A DNA stretch of 64,000 nt from Hymenobacter glacialis (GCF_001816165.1 NZ_MDZC01000101.1:113360-177359), one strand, 5' to 3'. Positions 54,479 through 63,843 are shown, numbered from the stretch's first letter. Notes: generated from the sequence alone by a model not told the origin. Made by a program: numbers and translations.

Positions 54479-54919
54479 TTGATAATCAGCAGCATCCCCG
54501 ATTTCCGTTTGCAGTACGACGAAGTGCTGGGCTTGCTGCGCCTGGAATGGATTACTGCCATTGGCACCGATTCGCTTCGGGCCAGTGCCACGAAGCTGCT
54601 GGAACTGGCCCGCCAGCTGGGCGTGCGCGTTCTGCTGCTGGATATGAACACCGTACCGAACATCTCGGTGGCCGACGAGCTGTGGCTGGGCACCCACTGG
54701 ATGCCCGGCATTGTGCAGCTGCCGCTGCAGCACCTGGTACTGGCCATCGACGGCAGCCGCGTCCACAACCAGTTGGCCATCGACGCGCTACACGATTTGG
54801 TGCAGCCCGCCATTCGGTTCGAGTCGCACTATTTCTCCGATGCAGACTCGGCCATGCACTGGCTTGCCCAGGATTCGGGCCGGCTGCCGGGGCTCAAGGC
54901 CGAATGGGACGCCCGGTAG
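54479..54919 (+). CDS. SpoIIAA/STAS-like protein, unknown role
   Basis: This gene encodes 146 residues from a TTG start, since no ATG is near. The pattern IPDFRLQYDEVLGLLRLEWI and then ARQLGVRVLLLDMNTVPNIS, with alternating strands and helices, fits the STAS/SpoIIAA-like fold common in Hymenobacter-type genomes, in which a phosphorylatable residue or protein partner is often lost. No serine corresponding to the classical phosphorylation site is obvious. It starts 74 bases after the PorE-like gene. Family assignment rests on pattern only. Confidence 0.6.
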   Translation: MIISSIPDFRLQYDEVLGLLRLEWITAIGTDSLRASATKLLELARQLGVRVLLLDMNTVPNISVADELWLGTHWMPGIVQLPLQHLVLAIDGSRVHNQLAIDALHDLVQPAIRFESHYFSDADSAMHWLAQDSGRLPGLKAEWDAR

Positions 54920-54929
54920 CCCCAGCGCC

Positions 54930-55379
54930 CTACTCCACCGCCAGCACCTGCACCACTTTGCCGTTGAACACGGCCTGCTCGCCCGCCCGCAGCCCCTTGA
55001 GCGCCACCGCCACCGGCGCCGCCGCTGATACCGCGAACACCTCCGGCCCCTCCCCCGCCAGCTTGCCGGCACTCACACTGATGTAGAACCGGCCCATGCT
55101 GGTGGCTACCAGCGCGCCGGGCCGCACCGTGTCGCAGGCGGCTTCGGGGTTGATGCGGGCCAGCTCGGCCTGCAGCTGCTGGGCCTGCTGCATGTGGGCG
55201 GCGTTGCGGTCGCGCTCGGCGTTGGCCATTTCGCGGCCGGTTTCATACTTGTCGCCCGCGCTGCTCTTGGTTTCGGAGGATGAAGATTCCTGCGCCGCCT
55301 GCATGGCGGTGCGCGCGGCGCTGATGCGCTGCTCAATGAAAGTGTGGCAGAGGGCGTGGAGGGCGGGTTTTGGGGTCAT
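54930..55379 (-). CDS. GreA/GreB-like coiled-coil protein
   Basis: From ATG at 55379 it has 149 residues. The N-terminal half is a helical hairpin with ETKSSAGDKYETGREMANAE, a block I associate with a Bacteroidota group of GreA/GreB-like proteins often misnamed 3-oxoacyl-ACP synthase. The C-terminal half is a small beta domain (RFYISVSAGKLAGEGPEVFA, AVFNGKVVQVL). A role near RNA polymerase is plausible but not proven. It converges with the STAS-like gene with a 10-base gap. Confidence 0.7.
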   Translation of the reverse strand: MTPKPALHALCHTFIEQRISAARTAMQAAQESSSSETKSSAGDKYETGREMANAERDRNAAHMQQAQQLQAELARINPEAACDTVRPGALVATSMGRFYISVSAGKLAGEGPEVFAVSAAAPVAVALKGLRAGEQAVFNGKVVQVLAVE

Positions 55380-55604
55380 TGGGACGCTATGATACTGTTG
55401 CAACTGCTGCGTTTGAGATTCAGCTAAAAGTCCAGTCAATATGCCAATCCGGGAATCAAAGAGGTTAAGCCGAGGATAAATGCACCCGCTGCCATGCTAA
55501 TGACTAGCAAATTCCAGCATTCTAAAATGGGTCGATGCTGCCGGATAGTAAAAGCCAGCAGCTGAAAAGGCTGAGAAACTTGAGCACAGGACTGGATTAC
55601 TAGC

Positions 55605-56069
55605 TTACTTCCGTTTCACCTTGTTGAGATTGCGCAAGTCGGCGGCGTCTTTGCGGCGGCCGGTACTGGCTTTGTTCTTGCGCAAGTCGGCCAGACTGAT
55701 GAAGTTAATGGCTACTCCGTCCCAAACTGTTGGCTCACAAGCTGGGAAACAATCAGCGAAGGTGACGCCATCTACCTCGTTCAGAATATCAATCCGAACG
55801 GGTGCAACGCCGAGTTGAATAAAATCACCCGAACTCAGGAAGTCTGCTTCCTGGTACAAACTCCCAAAACCGAACGCTTGCATCACTCGCACCAAACGAG
55901 CGGCGTTTTCTTCGGAAATTTCTACCCACACATCAATGTCGCCAGTTTGGCGAATGTATCCGTGGTAAGCAACAGCATAGCCGCCAACCACCATGTACCT
56001 AACGCCGTGCGCGTTTAACAACTCGATAAACTCTTTGTAGTCTTGGTCCAGGGAATTGGCTAGGGTCAT
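55605..56069 (-). CDS. MNT/KNT-like nucleotidyltransferase, candidate toxin or antitoxin partner
   Basis: This 154-residue protein is a small nucleotidyltransferase. The fold motif is MVVGGYAVAYHG, followed by TGDIDVWVE (the DxD metal site) and a later acidic residue in VRIDILNEVDG. The C-terminal part (INFISLADLRKNKASTGRRK) matches the nucleotidyltransferase families found in two-gene defence or toxin-antitoxin cassettes. Its start overlaps the end of the small gene at 55999-56223 by 71 bases, so the two are co-transcribed and translationally linked. The target is unknown. Confidence 0.75.
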   Translation of the reverse strand: MTLANSLDQDYKEFIELLNAHGVRYMVVGGYAVAYHGYIRQTGDIDVWVEISEENAARLVRVMQAFGFGSLYQEADFLSSGDFIQLGVAPVRIDILNEVDGVTFADCFPACEPTVWDGVAINFISLADLRKNKASTGRRKDAADLRNLNKVKRK

Positions 56070-56223
56070 GGCGATAATAAAACCATAATGAGTGAGCACG
56101 CAGATATTCGAGCGCATTAAGGCGTTCCTGGGGCGTTTTAGTGAGCCAATACGCTACGTCATCCGCATCTTGGTCGTGGCGCAACGGAACTTTGCGAGTG
56201 ACAGTTTTATCGAGGCGAAGCAT
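55999..56223 (-). CDS. 74-residue basic protein overlapping the nucleotidyltransferase gene
   Basis: This gene encodes 74 residues from ATG at 56223. The core LRHDQDADDVAYWLTKTPQE and then RLNALEYLRAH resembles a small protein often encoded next to nucleotidyltransferase genes. The C-terminus is basic (RLQRVYRVVKRARR). It overlaps the next gene by 71 bases in a different frame, which is unusually long for co-transcribed genes. I infer it is the partner of the nucleotidyltransferase, perhaps an antitoxin. Confidence 0.6.
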   Translation of the reverse strand: MLRLDKTVTRKVPLRHDQDADDVAYWLTKTPQERLNALEYLRAHSLWFYYRHDPSQFPGPRLQRVYRVVKRARR

Positions 56224-56240
56224 GCTACAAGATAAGGACT

Positions 56241-57734
56241 CTATGGTCTCAACAGCCCATCCGCCACCTTCCGGTCGTTCCCCAGGCGCGGCACCTTGTT
56301 CTGCCCGCCCAGTCGGCCCAGGCTTTTCATGTAGCGCTGGAAGGCGCCGCCCGGCAGCGCCGTGAGCTGCAATGGCACCAGAATGTTGCCGCGCCGTAAG
56401 TCGTCGTAATAGCTGTTGCGGGTGCGCAGCGTGGTATCCAGCGCGGCGGCAAAAGCAGACGCATCCTGTGGAGGCCGCGCAAACTCCACCAGCCACTCGT
56501 GGCGCGAGGGTGTGGCGGGGTCGTCGCTCACCAGCGGGGCCACGGTGAATTCGGTGACTTCCACTTCCGGGAACTGGGCCATGGCTGCGCGCAGGGCCTG
56601 CTCTACTTCCTCGCCAATCACATGTTCGCCGAAGGCCGAGAGGAAGTGCTTGATGCGGCCCGTGACCACCACGCGGTGCGGCGCCAGGCTCACAAACCGC
56701 ACCGTGTCGCCGAGGGAATACCCCCACAGGCCGGCATTGGAGGTGAGCACCACGGCGTACTGCCGGTCCAGCTCCACGTCGGCGATGGTGAGGCGGGGCG
56801 CGCCGGGCTCGAAGAACCGCTCGGCGGGCACGAACTCGAAGAAAATGCCGCTATTCAGGAGCAAGAGTAGCCCCGGGTTGCCGGGCTCGTCCTGAAAAGC
56901 CAGGAAGCCTTCGGAAGCGGGAAAAAGCTCGATGCTATCCACCGGCCGGCCGATGCTTTCGAAGAGCTTGGCGCGGTAGGGCTCGAAGTTGACGCCGCCG
57001 TACACAAACAGGTTGAAGTCGGGAAAAATGTCCTTTATGGGCCGGCCGGTGCGGGCCACGAGGCGGTCAAAATACATCTGCACCCACGGCGGAATGCCCG
57101 AAATCAGCGTCATCTGCTCCCCCAGCGTTTCGTCTACGGTGCGCTCCAGCTTGGTTTCCCAGTCTTCGATGATGTTGGTCTGGTAGCTCGGCAGCTGGTT
57201 GCGGCGCAGGTAGGCAGGCACGTGGTGGTTGGCAATGCCCGAGAGCCGGCCCGTGCGAATGCCGTGGTGCATTTCCAGCTCTGGCGAGCCGGACAGAAAT
57301 ATCAGCTTGCCATCCAGAAACTGGCTGCGGCCGGTGCGATGGATGTAGTGCAGCAGCGCATCCTTGGCCCCGTTGATGTGGTTGGGGATGCTGTCTTTCG
57401 TTATCGGAATGTACTTGGTGCCGGAGGTGGTGCCGCTGGTTTTGGCCAGGTACAGCGGGTGGCCGGGCCAAAGCACGTTGGCCTCGCCGGCCTGGGTCCG
57501 GTCGAAATATGGCTTTAGAGCCTCGTAGTCGCGCACGGGCACCTGGCGGGCCAGGTCCGCAGGGGTTTGCACCCGGCCCAACTCGTGCGCCTGGCCAAAG
57601 GCGGTGCCGGCCGCCGTGGCAGTGAGCTGGCGGAGCAGCGCCTGCTGGGTGGCCACGGGGCGCTGCTGCCAGCGCTGATAGCGCCGGGCAATGTAACGGG
57701 CCAGCGGGCGGCTCAGCGCTGATTTCAATCCCAT
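56241..57734 (-). CDS. GH3-family acyl-acid amido synthetase-like protein
   Basis: This 497-residue protein belongs to the GH3 superfamily; the plant members adenylate a carboxylic acid and join it to an amino acid. Family blocks are VRDYEALKPYFDRTQAGEAN, LAKTSGTTSGTKYIPITK (the ATP-binding loop), NLFVYGGVNFEPYRAKL, ELFPASEGFLAFQD and VVLTSNAGLWGYSLGDTVRF. Bacteroidota homologues have no established substrate. A TACCTTCG box on the - strand at 57766-57773 fits a promoter about 32 bases upstream. The 74-residue gene begins 18 bases downstream, so the genes may be co-transcribed. Confidence 0.92.
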   Translation of the reverse strand: MGLKSALSRPLARYIARRYQRWQQRPVATQQALLRQLTATAAGTAFGQAHELGRVQTPADLARQVPVRDYEALKPYFDRTQAGEANVLWPGHPLYLAKTSGTTSGTKYIPITKDSIPNHINGAKDALLHYIHRTGRSQFLDGKLIFLSGSPELEMHHGIRTGRLSGIANHHVPAYLRRNQLPSYQTNIIEDWETKLERTVDETLGEQMTLISGIPPWVQMYFDRLVARTGRPIKDIFPDFNLFVYGGVNFEPYRAKLFESIGRPVDSIELFPASEGFLAFQDEPGNPGLLLLLNSGIFFEFVPAERFFEPGAPRLTIADVELDRQYAVVLTSNAGLWGYSLGDTVRFVSLAPHRVVVTGRIKHFLSAFGEHVIGEEVEQALRAAMAQFPEVEVTEFTVAPLVSDDPATPSRHEWLVEFARPPQDASAFAAALDTTLRTRNSYYDDLRRGNILVPLQLTALPGGAFQRYMKSLGRLGGQNKVPRLGNDRKVADGLLRP

Positions 57735-57765
57735 AATTCAGATAAAAACACCGTTGAAAGGGCTG

Positions 57766-57773
57766 CGAAGGTA
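57766..57773 (-). promoter_or_regulatory. -7 box TACCTTCG for the GH3-family gene
   Basis: One base differs from TAnnTTTG. It lies about 32 bases upstream of the ATG at 57734. Confidence 0.4.
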
Positions 57774-57878
57774 CGTTCGCCGAGTTGGCCGGGGTGCTGG
57801 CCCGGCAACCCCGCTAACTTGCCGCCGTTAGCACGGTTTCAATCCCTCATCCCTTACTCAACCCATTCCTTAAATACC

Positions 57879-58313
57879 ATGGCAGACCACAAAGGAACCG
57901 CCGCCTGGACCGGCGACATCAAAGGCAGCGGCACGCTCACCACCGAAAGCGGTGCGCTCAACGCCCCCTACTCCGTTGGCAGCCGCTTCGAGGGCAAGCA
58001 GGGCACCAACCCCGAAGAGCTCATCGGCGCAGCCCACGCCGGCTGCTACACCATGTACCTGACCGGCGCACTTACCAGAAACGGCTACCAGGTAGAAAGC
58101 ATCACCACGTCGTCGACCGTGACGATGAACCCCAACAACGGCCACCCCGTCATCGAGCGCATCCACGTGAGCACCGAGGGCCGCGTGAGCGGCAACAACA
58201 TCACTGCTGAGGACTTCCAAAAGCACGCCGAAGACGCCAAGGCCAACTGCCCGGTATCCAAAGCCCTGAGCGCCGTGCCGGAGATGACTTTGGACGCTAA
58301 GTTTATGGAGTAA
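57879..58313 (+). CDS. osmC: organic hydroperoxide reductase OsmC
   Basis: OsmC reduces organic hydroperoxides with a pair of cysteines. The protein has 144 residues. The closeness to E. coli OsmC is clear: AAWTGDIKGSGTLTTESG, SRFEGKQGTNPEELIGAAHA with the first reactive cysteine in AGCYTM, and NCPVSKAL with the second. The ATG at 57879 gives the usual N-terminus; the upstream 20 codons are unlikely. It diverges from the GH3 gene and ends at a hairpin terminator. Confidence 0.95.
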   Translation: MADHKGTAAWTGDIKGSGTLTTESGALNAPYSVGSRFEGKQGTNPEELIGAAHAGCYTMYLTGALTRNGYQVESITTSSTVTMNPNNGHPVIERIHVSTEGRVSGNNITAEDFQKHAEDAKANCPVSKALSAVPEMTLDAKFME

Positions 58314-58329
58314 ACGGATTTGTATCGAT

Positions 58330-58367
58330 AAAAAAGCACCCCAGAAATTGGGGTGGCTTTTTTATTT
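58330..58367 (+). terminator. terminator after osmC
   Basis: AAAAAAGCACCCCA pairs with TGGGGTGGCTTTTTT, with one bulge, around a short GAAAT loop. Confidence 0.88.
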
Positions 58368-58491
58368 ACCTTTCACTGATGGCCTCCGTTTCCTTTGTAT
58401 CAATTTGATACAAACCCTTCTTTCATTTTAAGAAGATATCTGAGGTGGTCGGGTAAACCAGGAGAGAATTGGGTGGTAACTTCCCAATCTG

Positions 58492-58797
58492 ATGGAAAAA
58501 GCTCCTCCGACAAAACGGCCGCGCTATGATACGGCCTTACGCGCCGAAGCCCTGCGGCTGGCCAGCGAAAGCCGTTCCACGCTGGCCGCCGCCCGTGCGC
58601 TAAACATCGACGCCAAGCGCATTTATGCCTGGCAAAAAGCGGCCCAGCCGCCTTTGCCGGCCGACCCGGGCGAGGCCGCCGAAGTGCGGGCGTTGCGGGC
58701 AGCCAACAAACGCTTGGCGCAGGAGCTGGGGATTTTAAAAAAGCCATCGCCATCTTCTCGCATCCCCCGACCCTGTGATCACACTGCAATTCATTAA
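58492..58797 (+). CDS. IS3-family transposase OrfA
   Basis: The helix-turn-helix subunit of IS3 transposases: RYDTALRAEALRLASESRST and ARALNIDAKRIYAWQKAA, then a coiled coil RALRAANKRLAQELGILKK. At the A-run (A6G, 58735-58741) the familiar ending KKAIAIFSHPPTL would need the -1 frame or one more A; the frame as read ends at 58797. In the -1 frame OrfA stops at 58776-58778, overlapping the orfB GTG start. Confidence 0.85.
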   Translation: MEKAPPTKRPRYDTALRAEALRLASESRSTLAAARALNIDAKRIYAWQKAAQPPLPADPGEAAEVRALRAANKRLAQELGILKKPSPSSRIPRPCDHTAIH

Positions 58798-59677
58798 CCA
58801 TCAGGGCACTTACCACCCCATTCAACAGCTCTGCCGCGCGTTGGACGTGGTGCCTAGCCGCTACTACGCGTGGCGGGCGGCGCAAGCGGCGGCCGCAGCG
58901 GGGAAGGCCGGGCCGGCCTGGGAAACGGAAATGCTCGCCGTGTTTGACTTCCACAAACACCGCTACGGGACGCGCCGGCTGCGGGTCGAATTGCAGGAAA
59001 TAGGCCACCGGGTGGGCCGTCAGGCGCTGCGCACGGGGCTGCGCCGGCACGAACGCCAGGCGTTGCAGCCCAAGTCGTTCGTGCCGCGCGCCACCGATTC
59101 GACCCACGGGCAGCGCTGCGCGCCCAATTTGCTGCTGGACCAGCCAAAGCCCACCAAAGCCAACCGGGTCTGAGTCAGGGACATCACGTACCTGCCCTTG
59201 GCCAACGGCGACTGGGCCTATCTGTGCGCGTTTCAGGACCGGTGCACCAAGCACGTGGTCGGCTGGCAAGTACGGGCCGACATGCCCGAAGCATTGGTCA
59301 CCAGCGCCTTGCATCGGGCGCTACTGGCCCAACGGCCCGCCCCAGGCCTCATCGTTCATTCCGACCGGGGCGGTCAATACGTGGGCAACGCCTACAAGGC
59401 CCTGCTGCGCGAGGCCGGCGCCCAGCTTTACCACAGCCGGCGCGGCGAGTGCTACGACAACGCCCAAGCCGAGAGCTTGTGGTCGCGGCTCAAAACCGAG
59501 GAACTCGAAGCCCGCGACTGGCCCGTTTTTGCCGACCTAGCCGATGCCCAGGCCAGCGTGGCCGACTATTTTGACTATTACAATCACGAGCGTCGCCACT
59601 CCAGCATTGCCTATCAGAAGCCATATCAATTTCACCAACAACATCTTAACAACATCACCCAATTCTCTCCTGCTTAA
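58775..59677 (+). pseudogene. IS3-family transposase OrfB with in-frame TGA
   Basis: This is the DDE integrase-like subunit. It starts at GTG 58775. The frame is interrupted by TGA at 59171-59173 in NRV-stop-VRDITYL, where the usual residue is tryptophan (TGG), so one substitution inactivated it. The rest is complete: first D in VRDITYLP, second D in VHSDRGGQY, E in NAQAESLWSRLKTE and an ERRHSSIAYQKPYQF end. A second start at 59198 could make a fragment only. Confidence 0.88.
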
Positions 59678-59841
59678 CTAGACCACCTCAACCTGCTATT
59701 AAGGGTATACGATTGGCCCCACCTGAAACGCTTTGAACGGTAATTGCCTAATCCAATGATTAAGGTTACTTCTCCATTGAATTCTCTCGATTATTTATGC
59801 TACCCTACCATTTAATAGAAAAATTCCTTCGTTTAGTTGCG

Positions 59842-59849
59842 TATTTTTG
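59842..59849 (+). promoter_or_regulatory. -7 box TATTTTTG for the outer-membrane receptor gene
   Basis: An exact TAnnTTTG element lies 25 bases before the ATG at 59875, in an AT-rich stretch following the IS3 element. Confidence 0.55.
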
Positions 59850-59874
59850 AGGAATCATCGGGCCTCAGCACCAA

Positions 59875-62523
59875 ATGAAAACAATTTTATTCTTACTCTT
59901 ATTGCTGTTACCCTTGGCGTCCATGGCGCAGGAATGTGTACTGTTTGGTAAGGTAGTGGATAAAAAAGGCGAGATTCTGCCTGGTGCGACGGTTCTCCTT
60001 CAATTGCCGCGTGACTCGTCGGTGGTCAATGCGTCTACCACCACAGCTGAAGGCCGGTTTCGGATAGGACCAGTAAAACGAGGCGCTTACAACTTAACGA
60101 TCACATTTGTTGGCTACGCTCCGCATTTCCAGCGGCTCATTACACCTTCTCCCGCCCGAACAATGGACTTGGGAAATATCCTGCTGTTGGAAGCCGCAAT
60201 TACCCTGGAAAGTGTAACCGTAAAAGGAACTCGGGACGTGGTAGTGAAGCAAGACACGGTAGAATACAACGCCGGCTCATTTGGCACGGCGGCTTATTCT
60301 ACCACCGACCAGCTGCTGAGAAAACTACCTGGGGTGGAGATAGACTCCGATGGTAACCTTAAAGTCCAGGGGGAAAACGTGACCCGCATATTCGTAGATG
60401 GCAAAGAGCTCTACGGCCGCGATATCAGAAAGGCCATCAGCAGCCTCCCAGCGGACGCCATAAACAAAGTGCAGCTTATCGATGGCAAAACCGACGAAGC
60501 CAAGTTTTCGGGCGTAGACGACGGGCGACGGGAAAAAGTTATTAACCTAACGCTGGAGGAACAAAGCCGAACCATGGGCTATGGTAAATTAACGGTTGGT
60601 GGAGGATTAGAGGAACGATACGCCGCGCGAGGAGATTACAACCTATTGCACGACAACAACCTACTCTCTATAACCGGGTCTGGCAACAATGTGAACAACC
60701 TAGGGCTTTCCGGAGCCGGCACAGGAGGGCAAATCCTCGGCGGCATGGGTCAGCCAGGTCGGACAGCGACACACGCAGCCGGTATAAACGGCTATGTGCA
60801 GGCTGGAGAAAAAACTAACATCAACGCCAGCTACGACTTTCGACAATCCGACGGGCAGGTGCTCACATATCTCACAAGGCAGAATTTTCTACCTAAAGGT
60901 ACTTCATTGTATCTCGAAAACAGCCGCCGCAATAACCGGCGCTACAGTCACTCGAGCGAATTGGGTATAGAGCGAAACGGCACAAATACCACTTTGCGGC
61001 TAAGCTCCGCTTTTGAATATGCCCACGGGCGCCAAGGCTCATACAATGGGCAACAGTCATTCGGCGTAGACGAAACGCTGGTAAACCGAGGCGAACGCAG
61101 TATAAAATCGGCCAATACCGACCTGACGATGAGTGCTTCGGCGTTTTTTGGAGTACGCTTAGGCAAACGGGGTCGCTTGCTGACCACTACTACCGATGTA
61201 TCGGTGAACCGGACCAATACCTACGGTGAGTCGCTGGCCTTCACAACGTTCACGAACCGCCCCAGCACCACCTTGCGCCAGCGCAACCTAGATAACTATA
61301 AGGAATTAGCTTATTCTATTCGGGTGGCCTATAAGGAGCCTCTTGGTAAAAAGCAATACCTAGAAGCTTTCTACTCTGCTTCCAACCGTGGTTCAAAATC
61401 AACGGTGGAGGTTTTTGACAATACTAACGGAGCTAACCGACTCGAACCCGAACAAAGCGGTGTATTTAATTCGGGCTTTTTGACCCGGCAAGCTGGGTTT
61501 GCCTACCAACTAAACATTCAAAATATGGCTGTCTCGCTAGGGGTTGTGGGGCAGGAGGCCCTATTATCTAGCAGCACCCAAGCTGGAGGCCTAGAGCTTC
61601 GCCCCCGCTTTCGGAACCTGCTGCCCAATGGCAATGTGAAGGCCCAGTTAAGTAAAGTTACACAGCTTAGCTTAGCTTATACCACGGGTATACGTCCCCC
61701 TCACATCAGCCAGTTACAACCAATAGTATCGCGCTACGACCCCCTTAATATTTCGCTGGGCAATCCATCTCTTCGTCCTCAATACGACCACAATGGTGTG
61801 CTAACATTTCGTTTAGCTTTGGATTCTAAGTTGCTATTTTCCAGCTCTATTAACCTAATCTATGCCACTGACCCTATTGTTACGGCGGTTTACATAGATG
61901 AGAAGCTGGTACGTACTACGCAGTTTATTAACCTGGCACAGAACCGCTCGGCTGGGGCTACGTTCAGCTGTAGTAGATCTTTCCCGAAAATGCACAGCCG
62001 ACTGGAATTAACTCCTATTCTGCGCTACAATGAAAGCAATACCCTGCTCAACGGCGTGGTGGGAACCAACACGCAACAGTCGGCAGGAGGAAGCGCGAAG
62101 TATGGCTATCGTTTGAAAGAGGTGGTTGACTTCAACCTGCGCGCCAGTATTGTTGGTACTAATAATAGTTACCGACTCACCGAAACCCAGCGCCAGCAAT
62201 TTATCTTGTCCAGCTACTCAGCCGATGCGCTTTTGCACATACGCAAGCATTATAGCTTAGCGGGTACTCTCGACCTGCTTTTGGTGAAAAACAAAGCAAA
62301 TAATTCTCAGCAGGGGACACCACTATGCAATTTTTACCTGTCGCGGCGCTTGCTTAAATCAGACAGGGGAGAATTGACTTTAATGGCCTTCAATGTGTTA
62401 GACGCAAGTATAGCTGCTACACAGGTTGCAACTCCCAATTATGTTGAGCAGTCCTCTCAAAACTCTGTAATGCGCTTTTACTTGCTAAGCTTCACGTACA
62501 ACCTTCGGAAAGAGAATAACTAG
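59875..62523 (+). CDS. outer-membrane beta-barrel protein with carboxypeptidase-regulatory-like domain
   Basis: This gene encodes 882 residues. The signal peptide MKTILFLLLLLLPLASMA precedes QECVLFGKVVDKKGEILPGA, a regulatory domain (about 20-105), then a plug-like domain with LLRKLPGVEIDSDGNLKVQG and RIFVDGKELYGRDIRKAIS, then a TonB-receptor-like barrel (outer-membrane beta-barrel type 3) to LLSFTYNLRKENN. Unlike the SusC genes it has no SusD partner. Its DNA is less GC-rich than the rest of the window, it stands alone between an IS3 and an IS5 element, and the IS5 abuts its stop codon. Horizontal arrival is possible. Confidence 0.88.
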   Translation: MKTILFLLLLLLPLASMAQECVLFGKVVDKKGEILPGATVLLQLPRDSSVVNASTTTAEGRFRIGPVKRGAYNLTITFVGYAPHFQRLITPSPARTMDLGNILLLEAAITLESVTVKGTRDVVVKQDTVEYNAGSFGTAAYSTTDQLLRKLPGVEIDSDGNLKVQGENVTRIFVDGKELYGRDIRKAISSLPADAINKVQLIDGKTDEAKFSGVDDGRREKVINLTLEEQSRTMGYGKLTVGGGLEERYAARGDYNLLHDNNLLSITGSGNNVNNLGLSGAGTGGQILGGMGQPGRTATHAAGINGYVQAGEKTNINASYDFRQSDGQVLTYLTRQNFLPKGTSLYLENSRRNNRRYSHSSELGIERNGTNTTLRLSSAFEYAHGRQGSYNGQQSFGVDETLVNRGERSIKSANTDLTMSASAFFGVRLGKRGRLLTTTTDVSVNRTNTYGESLAFTTFTNRPSTTLRQRNLDNYKELAYSIRVAYKEPLGKKQYLEAFYSASNRGSKSTVEVFDNTNGANRLEPEQSGVFNSGFLTRQAGFAYQLNIQNMAVSLGVVGQEALLSSSTQAGGLELRPRFRNLLPNGNVKAQLSKVTQLSLAYTTGIRPPHISQLQPIVSRYDPLNISLGNPSLRPQYDHNGVLTFRLALDSKLLFSSSINLIYATDPIVTAVYIDEKLVRTTQFINLAQNRSAGATFSCSRSFPKMHSRLELTPILRYNESNTLLNGVVGTNTQQSAGGSAKYGYRLKEVVDFNLRASIVGTNNSYRLTETQRQQFILSSYSADALLHIRKHYSLAGTLDLLLVKNKANNSQQGTPLCNFYLSRRLLKSDRGELTLMAFNVLDASIAATQVATPNYVEQSSQNSVMRFYLLSFTYNLRKENN

Positions 62524-63321
62524 GGAGTGTTTACAATCAAAGCCAAGTTAAAGCGGCCACGAGGCAGCAAGTGGCAAAGTAATTTGCGGCGCGTTTGTCA
62601 AAGCGGGTGGCCCGAAAGCGTTTTAAGCTATTGATGGCCCGTTCTATGTGATTTTGTTCTTTGTAGATTTCCGCGTCGTGGGCAATGGGTACGGTGCGGT
62701 TTTCTTGCCTGGAATGTCGGCCGTGGCCCCGGTCTGCTGAATTTGGGTGCGCACGTAGCCCGCGTCGTAGGCCCGGTCGGCTAGCACGGCTTGCCCCGGG
62801 CGCAGGGGGCGCACCAACAAGCCCGGGGCTTGCGGGCGGTCGCCGGCCTGGCCCCCGGTCAGGGCCAGGGCGCAAATCCGGCCCTGCGCGTCGCAACCCA
62901 AATGAAGTTTGGTAGTGAAACCGCCGCGGCTGCGGCCGAGCGTCTGGCCCACGGGGCTGTCTTTTTTTTTGCCCTGGCGGCCACCTGGTGCGCCCGCACG
63001 GCCGTAGAATCGACCATGAGCCGGTGCAGCCCCGTTGCATTTTGCACCTGGGCCAGCACCCGCGGCCAGACCCCGGCCAAGCCCCATCGCCGAAACCGGG
63101 CGTACACCGTGTGCCAGGGCCCAAACCGCTCGGCCGGCAAGTCCCGCCGCACTGGGCCCGCCAGAGCACCGCCCCGACGAACAGGCGCGTATCGCGGGCC
63201 GTCGTGCCCGGCGACTGCGCTTGCCCAGGCAAGAGCGGCGAAAGCCGTGCCCACTGCGCGTCGGTCATCATGCTGCGGTCTTTATTCATGCTCAAAGGTC
63301 TACCCTAACTGTAAACACTCC
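62524..63321 (-). mobile_element. IS5-family insertion sequence, degenerate
   Basis: The element is about 800 bp with terminal repeats GGAGTGTTTACA (left) and the complement GTAAACACTCC (right). TAG occurs next to both ends, left at 62521-62523 and right at 63323-63325. The left TAG is also the stop codon of the receptor gene. The transposase is on the - strand. Confidence 0.82.
62537..63289 (-). pseudogene. IS5-family transposase, frameshifted
   Basis: Parts of one transposase are spread over three frames: N-terminus MMTDAQWARLSPLLPG; then RDLPAERFGPWHTVYARFRR and GLHRLMVDSTAVRAHQVAA (first D); then LGRSRGGFTTKLHLGCDAQG and AVLADRAYDAGYVR (second D); then YKEQNHIERAINSLKRFR (E). The switch at the A9G run (62962-62970) may be a programmed frameshift as in the IS427 group; at least two others look like indels. 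No functional copy is encoded here. Confidence 0.8.
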
Positions 63322-63843
63322 TTAGACCGGGTCTGGGTGGGCGACACCACCTACTTGCACTTGGTGGGCGGGCGCTAGTGTTATCTAGCCACCTGGCGCG
63401 GCGCCTGCTCGCGCCGGGTCGTGGGCTGGCACCTAGCCGCGCAGATGCCCACCGAACTCGTGCTTTTGGCCCTCGAGCAGGCCCTGGACTTACGGCAGCC
63501 TGCGCCGGGCCTCATCATCCACGCCGACTGGGGCAGCCAATATACCAGCGCTGCCTGCCGCGCCCGCATCGCTCAGGCGGGCGGGCTGCCCAGCTTCAGC
63601 CGGCCGGGTAACCCCTACGACAACGCCCAGGCCGAAGCTGGCTGGAGCACGCTCAAAACTGAATTGCTGCCCGGCGGCAGCCCCTTTGCTTCGCTGGAAG
63701 AGGCCCGTCTCGAAGTAGCCCATTACCTCGACACCTACTTCAACCTGGACCGTCGGCACTCTGCCCTGGGCTACCGCTCGCCGCATCAATCTGAACACGA
63801 CCTGAAAACCAACCTACCTTACCGCACTGTCCGTTTTGACTAG
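63322..63843 (+). pseudogene. IS3-family transposase OrfB fragment with in-frame TAG
   Basis: This is the catalytic C-terminal part of an OrfB different from the one at 58775. It begins at LDRVWVGDTTYLHLVGGR, directly after the IS5 end, then has TAG at 63376-63378 where tryptophan is expected, and goes on through VVGWHLAAQMPTELVLLAL, IHADWGSQYTSAACRARIAQ and NAQAEAGWSTLKTELL to DRRHSALGYRSPHQSE. The first 100 or so residues and the OrfA are gone. The end TAG meets another IS5. Confidence 0.82.

Larger units (their letters stand above)
58441..59690 (+). mobile_element. IS3-family insertion sequence, inactivated
   Basis: The element is 1250 bp with terminal inverted repeats of about 37 bases: TGAGGTGGTC at 58441 with AGGAGAGAATTGGGTGGT nearby, matched on the other strand at 59654-59690. 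I see no clear target duplication: the flanks are GATATC on the left and ACCTGC on the right. It carries two transposase frames, orfA and orfB, and orfB holds a nonsense codon, so this copy cannot make a whole transposase. Confidence 0.9.
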
